DNA of 64,000 nucleotides from CAKZSB01 sp964573105 (GTDB lineage: Bacteria > Pseudomonadota > Gammaproteobacteria > Granulosicoccales > Granulosicoccaceae). The DNA is taken from assembly GCA_964573105.1 (NCBI GenBank), contig CAZNIS010000033.1:1-64000 (forward strand), given 5' to 3'. Below are positions 43,522 through 52,611 of the stretch, piece by piece. The position numbers and the translations under genes were made by a program. The stretch's first letter is position 1. Each line of letters starts with the position of its first letter. Under the pieces are notes generated by a model. It was not told the DNA's origin and did not search any database. It was given only the letters and a program-made list of their open reading frames with translations.

Positions 43522-45540
43522 TTGCCCGCCTGCAGCCGATACCCGGGAACTTGTCTGTACCGGGAGTTGCAATTGTCTGGAAACATACTGACCGGGGTTC
43601 CATCCTTACCCTATCGATGCTGTCCGCCCGCCGAATGGGTTGTGGCCCGAGAGATTTCTACTGACACGGACGATAGCGCACCACAGCACTACTTTCTGGT
43701 CGACTATCAGCTTAGAAGTACCGATGTTTCAATCGAACGTTTTTCGCGATTTTGTTTTCAGGTCAATGACGCATCGTGTATCGAAAACGCGTCTCAGCAT
43801 CTTTTCGAAGTAGATCCGGATTCACAAAAGCTCCATCTGCATCGATGTGATATAAAACGTGGCGACACAGTGATCGATGCCATGGATCGCGACAATATTC
43901 AGGTGTTGCAGCGCGAGTCCGGGCTGGAGCAGCAAATGTCAAACGGCCGTTTGACGATTGAACTGCTAATCGATGATGTGCGTGTTGGCGATATCATCAC
44001 GCTGGAGAGCACAACAGTTGAGGTAGCCGGCGATCATCCCCTGCACGGCAGTACGCTATGGCACTATTTCTCTATGGGCTGGGGCGTGCCGGTAGACAAG
44101 CAGTTAATTCGCTTGATCAATGATTCTTCGACTCCCCTGTATGTTCATCGGCTGGATAGCGCACAGAGTCTGGATGCCCGTGAAAAAGTGCAGCCGCACG
44201 ATCAGTACGAGCACGAGGTGCACAACATCACTGCACAGCGCGGGCAAAACAATTTGCCGGACTGGTATTGGCGCGCGTGTCTTATTGTCAGCAACTCGGG
44301 AGACTGGCGTCGCGTCGCCTCTCAGTTACACGGCTATTATCGATCGGCCGGCGTGTTTGACGATGCGCTGGATCTGGAACAGATACCCGTCGACCTGTCC
44401 AAGCCCGACGAGAACACGCTTCGCGAAGTAATCGAGTTCGTGCAAAATCAGGTGCGATATCGCAGTGATGGCAGTGGAGTGTTTTCGCACACACCGCGAA
44501 AGCCATCGATCACCTTGCGAAAGCGGGCGGGTGATTGCAAGGATAAGTCGATGTTACTGGTCGCGCTGTTGCGGCGCGCAGGGTTCGATGCACATCTTGC
44601 GCTGGTGCACACCGGTTTGCGTGATGCCATCATGAAGCTCGATGCCAGCCCCTATCTTTTTGATCATATGGTGGTTTGTATCGGGTTTTCCGGTCGTCAG
44701 TATTTTATCGATGCGACCGTGCAACATCAGGCTGGCAACCTTGCCGTGCGCGCTCAGTCCGATTGCAAATGTGCGCTGCTGTTGAGTGAGACGACCGATA
44801 GCCTGACGCGGATCGACACCGATCAGCAGCAAAAGGTATTCGAGGTGTCGCATCATATCGATCTGTCCGGTGGCACAGACAAGGCGCCAGTCATCACGAT
44901 TGAACGCGAGTACCACCGCCATCGTGCCGACAACATGCGCTACCATTTTGCCTCGCGCCAGCGCGAATTGCTTGAGCAGGATTATCACGGCTACGCCAGC
45001 GACGATCTCGGTCTGAAGCTGTCCGTGATCGAGGCTGTTCACATCGCCGCCGACGACACCAGGCAAAACGTGTTGCGGGTACGCGAACGCTATCGAGTGG
45101 AGACGGCGCGCGATGATATCGATGACGGTTGCCTGGGCATCCGCACCGATTTTTGCAGCGGGCTGTTGATCGCCGAGAGTTGCAGCCATCCGGTTGATAT
45201 CGAGCTTGACGGTATCGTACATCACCGCATCGGGGTGACTTATCCCGGTAAGCCAGATTTGTCAGATGACCAGTTCGAAGAGAAGAACCGCTGGTTCGAG
45301 TATCGCGACTATGCAAGTGCCAGTGAAAACCGGTTGAACTGCAATGTCGAACTCACGCCGAAGGCGAGTTGGGTGGATGCGGCCGACATCGACACCTACA
45401 ACCGTGCTGCCAACAAGGTGCACGAGCGCTCGGTGACACGCATACCACTGTCATTATCCGGCGCTGACAACCAGCGACTGGGCCGCATGATGTTTTTGTG
45501 GGTGGCCTTTATTGCCGCGCTGGTGGTTATTTTCCGATAG
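43522..45540 (+). CDS. DUF3857 and transglutaminase-like protein with C-terminal membrane anchor
   Basis: 672 residues: DUF3857-type N-terminal half (about 55-250), a transglutaminase-like domain with Cys (KRAGDCKDKSMLLVALLR, about residue 338), His (YLFDHMVVCI) and Asp (YFIDATVQ), a beta-rich part, and one C-terminal helix (MMFLWVAFIAALVVIF). No signal peptide is seen at the predicted TTG start (43522); TTG at 43573 is possible. A peptidase or crosslinking role at the membrane is likely. Confidence 0.8.
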   Translation: MPACSRYPGTCLYRELQLSGNILTGVPSLPYRCCPPAEWVVAREISTDTDDSAPQHYFLVDYQLRSTDVSIERFSRFCFQVNDASCIENASQHLFEVDPDSQKLHLHRCDIKRGDTVIDAMDRDNIQVLQRESGLEQQMSNGRLTIELLIDDVRVGDIITLESTTVEVAGDHPLHGSTLWHYFSMGWGVPVDKQLIRLINDSSTPLYVHRLDSAQSLDAREKVQPHDQYEHEVHNITAQRGQNNLPDWYWRACLIVSNSGDWRRVASQLHGYYRSAGVFDDALDLEQIPVDLSKPDENTLREVIEFVQNQVRYRSDGSGVFSHTPRKPSITLRKRAGDCKDKSMLLVALLRRAGFDAHLALVHTGLRDAIMKLDASPYLFDHMVVCIGFSGRQYFIDATVQHQAGNLAVRAQSDCKCALLLSETTDSLTRIDTDQQQKVFEVSHHIDLSGGTDKAPVITIEREYHRHRADNMRYHFASRQRELLEQDYHGYASDDLGLKLSVIEAVHIAADDTRQNVLRVRERYRVETARDDIDDGCLGIRTDFCSGLLIAESCSHPVDIELDGIVHHRIGVTYPGKPDLSDDQFEEKNRWFEYRDYASASENRLNCNVELTPKASWVDAADIDTYNRAANKVHERSVTRIPLSLSGADNQRLGRMMFLWVAFIAALVVIFR

Positions 45541-45552
45541 GTGACAGTGTCC

Positions 45553-45852
45553 CTATGAGGCGATCAGTCCCTGGCTGCGCATGCAGTTGGCGATGTCCGC
45601 ATTGACGCGTTGAGCGAATGTGTCGTAAGCCTGGTTCAGTTGTTCTGCCTCGGCGCTAGTTTTGGCTGTCATTAGCTGAGTGAACTTGCGGGTGTTTTTC
45701 AGCATCTGCGTTTTTTCAGCCACCTTGCAGGCGTCTGATGCCTCGGCAACGGCGGCCGCATCGGCGCGACTGCCATCCACACTCACCCAGTTGCCGGCGC
45801 AACTGGTCAGCAGGGCGGAGCTTATGACAAGTACGGCACTGATCGATCGCAT
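45553..45852 (-). CDS. Small lipoprotein, function unknown
   Basis: 99 residues from the ATG at 45852, with a signal peptide and lipobox LTSC. The mature part is helical with two Cys (DACKVAEK, IANCMRSQG), about 80 residues. It lies convergent to the transglutaminase gene. Confidence 0.65.
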   Translation of the reverse strand: MRSISAVLVISSALLTSCAGNWVSVDGSRADAAAVAEASDACKVAEKTQMLKNTRKFTQLMTAKTSAEAEQLNQAYDTFAQRVNADIANCMRSQGLIAS

Positions 45853-46152
45853 AGTGACTGTGAATTCCCTGTAGCGTGTGGCAATTATGCCTGCGGTTTT
45901 CTCAACGGTCACTGAAATTTGCAGATAGCGTGAACGCGGTCATGTGTGGCCGCCGAGAGCCGTTCTGCAGGTTGCTATGGTGGTTGCCGTGATCGGTGCA
46001 GGCAACAAGTAAAGATTTACAATTGCTGACAGATATGCGCGGAATTTACATCGCTTTACCTTGCGGGCTGTGCATCAGCGCGACTTAAACGTAGACTTCT
46101 CGGACAGCAATTTTACGGGAGTCTGGCGGACGTCGCGTCGGCCACAATCGCA
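45853..46152. other. Intergenic divergent region
   Basis: 300 bases between the small lipoprotein and the coiled-coil OmpA gene, with locally AT-rich sequence (46015-46055). No convincing promoter or gene. Confidence 0.4.
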
Positions 46153-49122
46153 ATGAAAGAAAACCTCCAAACCATGACCCGTGACCTCTTTGGCGAAAAA
46201 GCCAGAGAGCATCTCGGGCAACTCCTTGGCCGCTCTCCAGACAGCCTCGCCAGCAGCGTCGATCGATCGATCGACTCGGTGCTCGAGAGCTTTTCGTCTG
46301 TGGTGCGCTCTGAAAATGGCCGCGTGGTCCTGCACGAGGCGATAAAAAACAGCGATGATGCCGCACTGAGCGATCCGGCTTCGCGATTTCACCAGCGCCT
46401 TGCGTCCGATGTCTTTAAAGAGGGAAACAGTCAGCTGGCCAGTATCGTTGGCGATGTGCGTCGTCGTACGATGGTCGAGGAACTTCAGCATGGCTCCAAT
46501 CTTCCCTATGCCGAATCCGAAAAGATTTTGGGTTATGTGACACCGGGCGTTTTGAGCGTTGCCAAAACCCGGGTCAGCCGTGGTGGGGCAACCAATACAC
46601 CCGATGGTCTAGGCAGATTGTTTGGCAGCGAAGCCATCTCGCGCGGTGCGGCTGTTCAAGCGGCGGCATCTACGCAAGGTGCTGCCAGTGTGGGTGCGGC
46701 AGGCGGTGGCTCCGCTGCGGTCGCCAGCGCTAACGAAGGCACGGGCATGTCCCGTTTTTTTCGCTTCTTTCTGCCATTGCTGCTGTTGGCAGGGCTGTTT
46801 TTGCTGGCGATGAAAAACTGCAGCCAGCAACGTGAGTCAAGCGAACAGCAGGCGCTGTTGCAGACTGAGCTTGAGGGCGCGCAACAACAGGCTGAGTCGG
46901 CGCAGGGTGAAGTTGTCGCGTTGCAAGGTCAGTATGAATCGGCATCGGCGAATGTGGAGTCGCTGACCGGAGAACTCGACGCTGCCAACGGCAAGCTTGA
47001 AGCTACCACTGCCGAGCTTGAAACAACTACTGCCGAGCTTGAGCAGTCCCGGGCCGAGTCAACGGAACTGGGGCAAAAAGTCGCATCGCTTAGTACTGAG
47101 CTTTCTTCCACTCAGGAAGCGCTCGCCCAGTCGGAAGCGACCGCCGCTGATCTGGATGGGAAACTCGGTGAGGTGTCTGCCGAACTTCTGGAAGTGAAAG
47201 ACGTACCCACCGATGTAGCCGAGCTGCAACTGATGCTTGGCAATGTGTCGAGTGAACGTGACGCGGCTAATGCTTTTTACGAAGAGACTTTGCAATCGCT
47301 TGATACCCGCACCGCCGAACTGGGCGCGATGACTGAAAGTCGCGATGCCGCCACTGTACGTATTGGTGAGTACGAGACGGCCAACGCCACATTGAACAAG
47401 CGCCTCGATCGGGCAATTGCCAAGAATGTGAAGCTGCGCGAGCAACTGACAGCTGCCGAGAATGCGGGTGCTGAACTCGAATCACAACTGGCTGACACCA
47501 CCTCAGCGCTGCAGGAGCAAACTGCCGGTCGCGAACAGGATGTCAATCGCCTGTCGGCCGAATCGTCAGATCTGCAGGGGCAACTCAACACCATGCTGGG
47601 GCTGCGCGATGACGCCAACCGTCTGTTGTCTGAACGCGATGGCGAGGTATCCGAGCTGACCGGTCAGGTGGGTAACCTTGAAGGACAGATTGACGAGCTG
47701 AATACCGAGCTTGAAACGGTGCGTGGCGAGGTCGAGAAAACCACCGCGGAGCGCGATGAGTTGATTCAGCAGCGTGACACACTGACCGCACAGCTCGACA
47801 CCCTGGGTGGCGAAAAAGAAGCCGCGTTACAGGAGATTGATTCGCTGAATACGCAAGTGGCGACATTGACCGAAGATCTGACTGACGCACAGGCGGCAAG
47901 CGCCGACTCTGAAGAAAAGCTCGGTGCGCTGAATGGCCTTTTCAGTGGTCTGAAGGATGAGCTTGGCGTGGTGCGCGGCGCGCGCGATGAGGCGTCGCAG
48001 CAATCAGATCAGTTACGTGGTCAGGTATCCAGTCTTGAGGGTGAGTTGGTCGACGTGTCTGAAGAGCTCAGCAAGGCACGCGCTGAGCACGATGCGACCA
48101 AAACTGAATTGCAAAATACGCGTGACAGCCTGCAGGCGGAGATCGCGTCACTGGAGACACAGCGAGATGATGCGTTGCAGCAAGTCGAACAGGTCAACGC
48201 CGATCTCGACGCACTCAATGCAGAAAAGGTGCAGGCTGAGTCAAAGATCGAAGAGATGACAGCGGCGTCGGAGGCATTGCAGGCCGAGCTCGATGGTGAA
48301 CGCGGCAACGTGGCCGGTCTGCAGGAGACTGTCGGCACGCTGGAGTCCACGCGCGATGCACTTAGTGCCGAGCGCGACACCTCAAACGAGAAAATCGTTC
48401 AACTGGATGGCGAGATCAGCGAGCTGCAGGGTGCACTGCAAACTGAGCGTGACACCGTCAGTGGTCTGAACGCCACTATCTCGGATCTGGAAGGTGTCAG
48501 AGACGGTTTGATCGATGAGCGCGATAGCGCATTGGCGACGATTGGCAACCTGGAAGGACAGTTGCAGGATTCAGGCAACCAGATTGCCTCGCTCAGCAGC
48601 AGCAACCAGGGGCTGCAAGGTCAGATCGACGAAGCGGCCGCGCAGGCGCAGGCACAACTTGACGCAACGGCTGCAGTGCGGGCAGAGATCGAGTCGAAAC
48701 TGGCGGCTGCCGGTGTGGAAGGTGCCTCGGTGAATGCGATCGAAGACAACCGGTCGGTTGCTGTTGTGCTGGAGTCGGGTGATCTATTCAACGTGGGCAG
48801 CGCGTCTGTCAGCTCACAGGGCAGAGACATCCTCGGCAACGTTGGTGCGGTACTAGGTGAGTACCCGGACTGGCGGCTGGATGTTGAAGGTCATACTGAC
48901 TCGCAGGGCATAGGTGCGGTACTGCGAAAGAAATACCCCACCAACTGGGAGCTTTCATCAGCGCGGGCATCCGCTGCTGTGCGCTACCTCGGGGCGAAAG
49001 CGGGCATCGATGTGGAGCGTATGTCAGCTCGCGGGTTCGGCGATACCCGACCACTTGAGAGCAACGAGACAGAGGCCGGGCGCAAGAAGAACCGTCGCGT
49101 CGAATTGGTTCTGCGTCGCTAG
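46153..49122 (+). CDS. Giant coiled-coil membrane protein with C-terminal OmpA-family domain
   Basis: 989 residues. N-terminal about 130 residues resemble DUF937-like helical domains; a single hydrophobic helix at about 200-220 (FFLPLLLLAGLFLLAMKN) is followed by about 630 residues of heptad-rich coiled coil (runs of ESLTGELDAANGKLEATTAE type), and the last 120 residues are an OmpA-C domain (LDVEGHTDSQGIGA, LSSARASAAVRYL, RGFGDTRP, GRKKNRRVEL) that would bind peptidoglycan. A periplasm-spanning structural protein linking inner membrane and cell wall is likely. A bidirectional terminator follows. Confidence 0.88.
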   Translation: MKENLQTMTRDLFGEKAREHLGQLLGRSPDSLASSVDRSIDSVLESFSSVVRSENGRVVLHEAIKNSDDAALSDPASRFHQRLASDVFKEGNSQLASIVGDVRRRTMVEELQHGSNLPYAESEKILGYVTPGVLSVAKTRVSRGGATNTPDGLGRLFGSEAISRGAAVQAAASTQGAASVGAAGGGSAAVASANEGTGMSRFFRFFLPLLLLAGLFLLAMKNCSQQRESSEQQALLQTELEGAQQQAESAQGEVVALQGQYESASANVESLTGELDAANGKLEATTAELETTTAELEQSRAESTELGQKVASLSTELSSTQEALAQSEATAADLDGKLGEVSAELLEVKDVPTDVAELQLMLGNVSSERDAANAFYEETLQSLDTRTAELGAMTESRDAATVRIGEYETANATLNKRLDRAIAKNVKLREQLTAAENAGAELESQLADTTSALQEQTAGREQDVNRLSAESSDLQGQLNTMLGLRDDANRLLSERDGEVSELTGQVGNLEGQIDELNTELETVRGEVEKTTAERDELIQQRDTLTAQLDTLGGEKEAALQEIDSLNTQVATLTEDLTDAQAASADSEEKLGALNGLFSGLKDELGVVRGARDEASQQSDQLRGQVSSLEGELVDVSEELSKARAEHDATKTELQNTRDSLQAEIASLETQRDDALQQVEQVNADLDALNAEKVQAESKIEEMTAASEALQAELDGERGNVAGLQETVGTLESTRDALSAERDTSNEKIVQLDGEISELQGALQTERDTVSGLNATISDLEGVRDGLIDERDSALATIGNLEGQLQDSGNQIASLSSSNQGLQGQIDEAAAQAQAQLDATAAVRAEIESKLAAAGVEGASVNAIEDNRSVAVVLESGDLFNVGSASVSSQGRDILGNVGAVLGEYPDWRLDVEGHTDSQGIGAVLRKKYPTNWELSSARASAAVRYLGAKAGIDVERMSARGFGDTRPLESNETEAGRKKNRRVELVLRR

Positions 49123-49166
49123 CGCGAGCCCGCATGGCGGTCAGTAGATCGCCACCGTGAAGTAAG

Positions 49167-49196
49167 AAAACGCCTGCTACTCGCAGGCGTTTTTTA
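49167..49196. terminator. Bidirectional rho-independent terminator
   Basis: AAAACGCCTGC pairs with GCAGGCGTTTT around a 5-base loop, ending in TTTTTT on the plus strand and preceded by A residues for the minus strand. It separates the OmpA-family gene from the convergent VOC gene. Confidence 0.9.
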
Positions 49197-49209
49197 TGTC
49201 CGCAGCCGA

Positions 49210-49584
49210 TCAGGCCGGGGTCAGGTGGACAAAGCCGATCTTGTTGCCGTCGGGATCGTGCACGTAGCCCCCATAGAAAAACGGCAGCGCCTGTTCCGGG
49301 GCGCCGGCGTCGCTTGCGCCCAGGTCCAGCGCACGCTGGTAGAGCGCATCGACACCTTCGGGTGAGCCGCCGGGGATCGCAATCATCTGACCATTGCCGC
49401 AACTTTGCGCATCGCCGTTCGCCGGACGACAGACGGCCAGCATCGCGCCACCGGAGTCAGTGCCGTAAAACTTGATGCGATCCAGCCCCATTAACTGTTT
49501 GCCGCCAATTGGCTCAAGCAGTGAGTCGTAGAAGGCCAGCAGTTTGTCGAGGTCTTTCGCGCCGATAACAGTGTATGCCAACAT
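49210..49584 (-). CDS. VOC-family (glyoxalase/dioxygenase fold) protein
   Basis: 124 residues with the VOC pattern (LDKLLAFYDSLLEPIG, then GYVHDPDGNKIGFVHL), where the C-terminal DPDGNKI-type loop contains a Glu/Asp-rich metal site in active members. AAGGAA precedes the ATG at 49584. Could be a lyase, isomerase or resistance protein. Confidence 0.85.
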   Translation of the reverse strand: MLAYTVIGAKDLDKLLAFYDSLLEPIGGKQLMGLDRIKFYGTDSGGAMLAVCRPANGDAQSCGNGQMIAIPGGSPEGVDALYQRALDLGASDAGAPEQALPFFYGGYVHDPDGNKIGFVHLTPA

Positions 49585-49615
49585 ATTGTATTCCTTGCAA
49601 TTTAATTGAAGTTCG

Positions 49616-49650
49616 ATCGCAGCGCATCAGCGCCTGATGCGATCGGCTAG
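49616..49650. repeat. Palindromic REP-like element, copy 2
   Basis: Begins with ATCGCAGC and ends with GCGATCGGCTAG like the element at 41316, but with the longer inner hairpin CGCATCAG-CGC-CTGATGCG. It lies between the VOC and LysR genes. Confidence 0.5.
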
Positions 49651-49742
49651 TCGATACTGCTGGTCTCAGTATATTATCTATCAGTAGATAGGCAACACGA
49701 TCGAACCAGATTTTTATCGGATCAACGGGTCAGTGTTGGTGA

Positions 49743-50693
49743 CTAGGCGCTTTGGCCGGAGTCGGCCGCTTCGTCAAACAGCCACTCGACGAACGCGCGT
49801 ACGCGCGGGTCGTCCCCGGCGTTCGGCAGGGTGACCAGGTGGTAGGCGTGGGTGACTTCCATGGGATTATCGAACAGCGGCACCAGATGGCCCTTGTCCA
49901 TATCGTCGCGGGCCATCTGCTCAAGCGTCAGCACGACACCCTGGCCCGATATAGCCGCCGACAACGCCAGCGATACGCTGTTGAAGTAGAGATTGTGTCT
50001 GGCGACTTGTCCCGCCATGCCGGCTTGCGCAAACCAGCTCGCCCAGCGCGGTCGACCCTCGTAGGGCGATTCGTCGTGCAGCAGCGTGTGGTGACACAGG
50101 TCGGAAGGTTTGCGCAGTGGAATGCTGGCGTCGGGTTGCAGCAATGCGGGGCTGCACAATGGAATTGCCACCACGTCCATCAGACGTCTGACTTCACAAC
50201 CCGGATAGTTGCCACTGCCAAAGCGTATCGCCACATCGATGTTGTGAGATTTGAGCGTCTCCGCACTCAGCGATGGCGCGGTGGTGTTGGAGTCGATCAA
50301 CGCTGCACTGCCGGACAGTCGCAAATCGATTGATGAGTTTGATTCAATAAATCGATGCATACGCGGCATAAGCCATTTCGATGCAAACGACGGCGCTGTC
50401 CAGATATTTAATTCGTCTGCGGCGTTGCCGGCTTTCATTCGCTCGACCGCGCGCTGAATGCCCTCGAAACCGGTTTGCAATTCGGCCAGGCCCGAGAGCC
50501 CGGCGTCGGTCAGCGCCAGGCGTCGATTCAGGCGGTGAAACAGTTGCACGCCCAGTGATTCTTCCAGCGTGCGGATCTGTTGGCTGACCGCCGCGGGGGT
50601 GACGTGCAGCTCCTCTGCGGCCTTACTGAAACTCAGGTGACGGGCGGCGACGACGAAGGCGTGCAGGGCGTTGAGGGGGAGTGGTCCGGCCAA
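49743..50693 (-). CDS. LysR-family regulator (GcvA-like)
   Basis: 316 residues, HTH at about 17-50 (LSFSKAAEELHVTPAAVSQQIRTLEESLGVQLFHR), then a periplasmic-binding-like effector domain. Sequence (LPLNALHAFVVAARH) is of the GcvA type. Start is TTG; no ATG is in frame nearby. It is divergent from the DUF1127 gene, a common arrangement in which it would regulate that gene. Confidence 0.92.
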   Translation of the reverse strand: MAGPLPLNALHAFVVAARHLSFSKAAEELHVTPAAVSQQIRTLEESLGVQLFHRLNRRLALTDAGLSGLAELQTGFEGIQRAVERMKAGNAADELNIWTAPSFASKWLMPRMHRFIESNSSIDLRLSGSAALIDSNTTAPSLSAETLKSHNIDVAIRFGSGNYPGCEVRRLMDVVAIPLCSPALLQPDASIPLRKPSDLCHHTLLHDESPYEGRPRWASWFAQAGMAGQVARHNLYFNSVSLALSAAISGQGVVLTLEQMARDDMDKGHLVPLFDNPMEVTHAYHLVTLPNAGDDPRVRAFVEWLFDEAADSGQSA

Positions 50694-50784
50694 TGAAGAG
50701 TCGCTTTAGTTTTACTTGTCGATGCTTCAAGAAACTATCGTTTGTGAGAAGCCAGGGGCGGTCGTAGATTGAGTGTCAGGCTAG

Positions 50785-50801
50785 TACCGGTTACGCCGGT
50801 A
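50785..50801. promoter_or_regulatory. Inverted repeat in the LysR/DUF1127 divergent gap
   Basis: TACCGG (50785-50790) and CCGGTA (50796-50801) flank a 5-base centre, within the shared promoter region. Candidate LysR site; the LysR T-N11-A pattern itself is not clear. Confidence 0.3.
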
Positions 50802-50839
50802 AGCATAACGCCAGAACATAACAATTGCGGAGATACCTG

Positions 50840-51301
50840 ATGGCAACCTTTTTCAAGAATTTTGGACAGCGATACACTGAGTACATGATCAGGCAGGGGC
50901 GTAAACAGGCGCGCGCTGCACTGCTGGGCAAGAGCAATCGTGTACTGGAAGATATAGGCATTTCGCGCGACTTGCTCGAAAAGGGCACTGAGTTCTGGCC
51001 CTGGACGCTAGTCGAATCGCAGCCTGCACAAGTGGCTGAAGCAGCACCGGTAGCCAGGCTCAGTCGTCGCGAGGAACGACGCGCAATCAGAACGCTGCGC
51101 GCCCTGTCCGATCGCGAATTGCTCGACATGGGCATCACCCGTGGCACCATCGTACACGCGGTACGCCACGGCCGGCCGGCCGACGTTGAGGCTGCGCGCG
51201 TGGCACGCCAGCCAGCGGTTATACCAACTGCGATCCAGCCGACAACCCTGCACCAGCCAGAACAACCTGTCGAGCAAGCCGAGCGTCTGCAGGCAGCCTG
51301 A
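50840..51301 (+). CDS. DUF1127 protein with two copies of the motif
   Basis: 153 residues from the ATG at 50840 (GGAG upstream). The first half (RKQARAALLGKSNRVLEDIGISRDLL) and the centre (RTLRALSDRELLDMGITRGTI) both match the short DUF1127 (YjiS-like) motif, normally about 45 residues in a single copy. DUF1127 proteins bind RNA and regulate small RNAs in some alphaproteobacteria. The C-terminal tail is Pro/Gln-rich. Confidence 0.75.
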   Translation: MATFFKNFGQRYTEYMIRQGRKQARAALLGKSNRVLEDIGISRDLLEKGTEFWPWTLVESQPAQVAEAAPVARLSRREERRAIRTLRALSDRELLDMGITRGTIVHAVRHGRPADVEAARVARQPAVIPTAIQPTTLHQPEQPVEQAERLQAA

Positions 51302-51687
51302 TGGCACTTGGGCACCTCGCCGTGTTTTCGCACGGTCAGGTGCCCGACAAGTGGTTCATCAAGAATTCAGTCACTACGCCGATAATCCGCGCCACGCGGC
51401 GTTGGAGTAGTGAATTTGATATTGAAACTGAAAGCGTTCTTTGCGGGTTTGTTTTGCGTTGAGAACGTACGACTGGTCAACGAGTTTTTAGACGACAACG
51501 ATGATATTCGCTAGCGAACCCGGCACCATTGAAGGCTGCTGATCGGGGTTTGCTCAGCCCTTGTCGATTCATCTAGTCACCCAACACGCTGTATTAACAG
51601 CGTGATTTAACTCCTGATTGCGTGCCCGTAGCGGCATCGGCCTGGTTTATCATTGCTTGATACCCAGCCGGTTTGGAGGCACAAGCG
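51302..51687. other. Intergenic region with two large hairpins
   Basis: 386 bases without a gene. An 8-base outer stem (GGGCACCT at 51310-51317 against 51338-51345) with inner CCGTG/CACGG pairing ends the DUF1127 unit. A second imperfect hairpin (TCACTAC at 51371-51377 against GTAGTGA at 51407-51413) surrounds a GC-rich core. Confidence 0.5.
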
Positions 51688-52308
51688 TTGAACATCGAAG
51701 CGTTGATGGGCGGCCCGGACACGCTCACCCGGCTGGTCGCCGCTGGCCAGACACTGTTCGCACCGGGTGAACTCTGCTCCCACTATGTGTTCATTCGACA
51801 CGGTCGCGTTCGGGTGGAGCTCCTGGCCAGCCGCGGACAACAACTGGTGTTGTATCGCATCAACAGTGGTGAATCCTGTGTGATGACCACCGCCTGTCTT
51901 TTGGGTACCAGCCCCTATTTCGCCCAGGCGATCACCGAGACGCAGGTCGATCTGCTGCTGATGCCGGTTGCCGGGTTTCGCCGACGGCTGGCCGAGTCGG
52001 AGGCCTTTCGCGAATTTGTTTTCAGTGGTTTTTCCGAACGCCTCGCCAGCATGATGCAGCGCACAGCGGAACTGGCGACGCACACGGTCGATCAGCGCCT
52101 GGCGGCCGTATTGCTGGCGCAGGGTGAGTCCGCTGCCGATGGGGTTGTGCAGTTGACTCATCAGCAACTGGCGGTTGAAGCCGGTACGGCGCGCGAGGTC
52201 GTCAGCCGGCGGCTGGCGGTTTTCGAGTCTCGCGGTTTGATTACTCGCGAGCGCGGTCAAATTCATCTGAAAGATAAATCCGTGCTTGCGCAACAGCTCG
52301 CGCAATAA
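51688..52308 (+). CDS. Crp/Fnr-family transcriptional regulator
   Basis: 206 residues. The cyclic-nucleotide-binding fold (VAAGQTLFAPGELCSHYVFIRHGRVRVELL) is followed by a winged HTH (LTHQQLAVEAGTAREVVSRRLAVFESRGLI). No N-terminal FNR Cys cluster, but Cys residues in the sensing domain (GELCSHY, ESCVMTTACLLG) could react with oxidants. TTG at 51688 is preceded by GGAGG at 8 bases. Neighbouring DUF2892 protein and frameshifted phosphatase gene probably form its unit. Confidence 0.92.
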   Translation: MNIEALMGGPDTLTRLVAAGQTLFAPGELCSHYVFIRHGRVRVELLASRGQQLVLYRINSGESCVMTTACLLGTSPYFAQAITETQVDLLLMPVAGFRRRLAESEAFREFVFSGFSERLASMMQRTAELATHTVDQRLAAVLLAQGESAADGVVQLTHQQLAVEAGTAREVVSRRLAVFESRGLITRERGQIHLKDKSVLAQQLAQ

Positions 52309-52318
52309 AAAACCGTCA

Positions 52319-52330
52319 GTCACCAGTGAC
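52319..52330. promoter_or_regulatory. Palindromic operator candidate GTCAC-CA-GTGAC
   Basis: GTCACCAGTGAC lies 11 bases after the Crp/Fnr gene and 68 bases before the DUF2892 gene; a further GTCACC follows. The GTGA-type half-site is typical of Crp/Fnr proteins, but the spacing (2 bases, not 6) is unusual. Confidence 0.35.
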
Positions 52331-52397
52331 ATAGTCACCGAGCGATTGACGCGTCGGGCCCTACACTGCGACCTTTCTAGCCAAAGGATCGTCAGTC

Positions 52398-52610
52398 ATG
52401 AGCTTGAACCGCAATGTAGGAAACATCGATAAAACCATTCGTCTCGTCGCCGGGCTGGTGTTGCTGCTTTGGGCATTCATGAGCGCCGGGCTCGCAAGTA
52501 CCATCGGGATCATTGCCGCCATCGTCGGTGCGGTGCTGGTGTTAACCGGTTTGATCAACTTTTGCCCACTGTTCAAATTGCTTGGGATCAGTTCGCATCG
52601 GTCGGCCTGA
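52398..52610 (+). CDS. DUF2892 (YgaP-like) inner membrane protein
   Basis: 70 residues with two hydrophobic helices and the family start NRNVGNIDKTIRLVAGLVLL; Gly-rich helix 2 ends in CPLFKLLGI. Often linked to sulfur/rhodanese genes. Its stop overlaps closely with the next gene (1 base gap), indicating coupling. Confidence 0.9.
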   Translation: MSLNRNVGNIDKTIRLVAGLVLLLWAFMSAGLASTIGIIAAIVGAVLVLTGLINFCPLFKLLGISSHRSA

Positions 52611-52611
52611 T

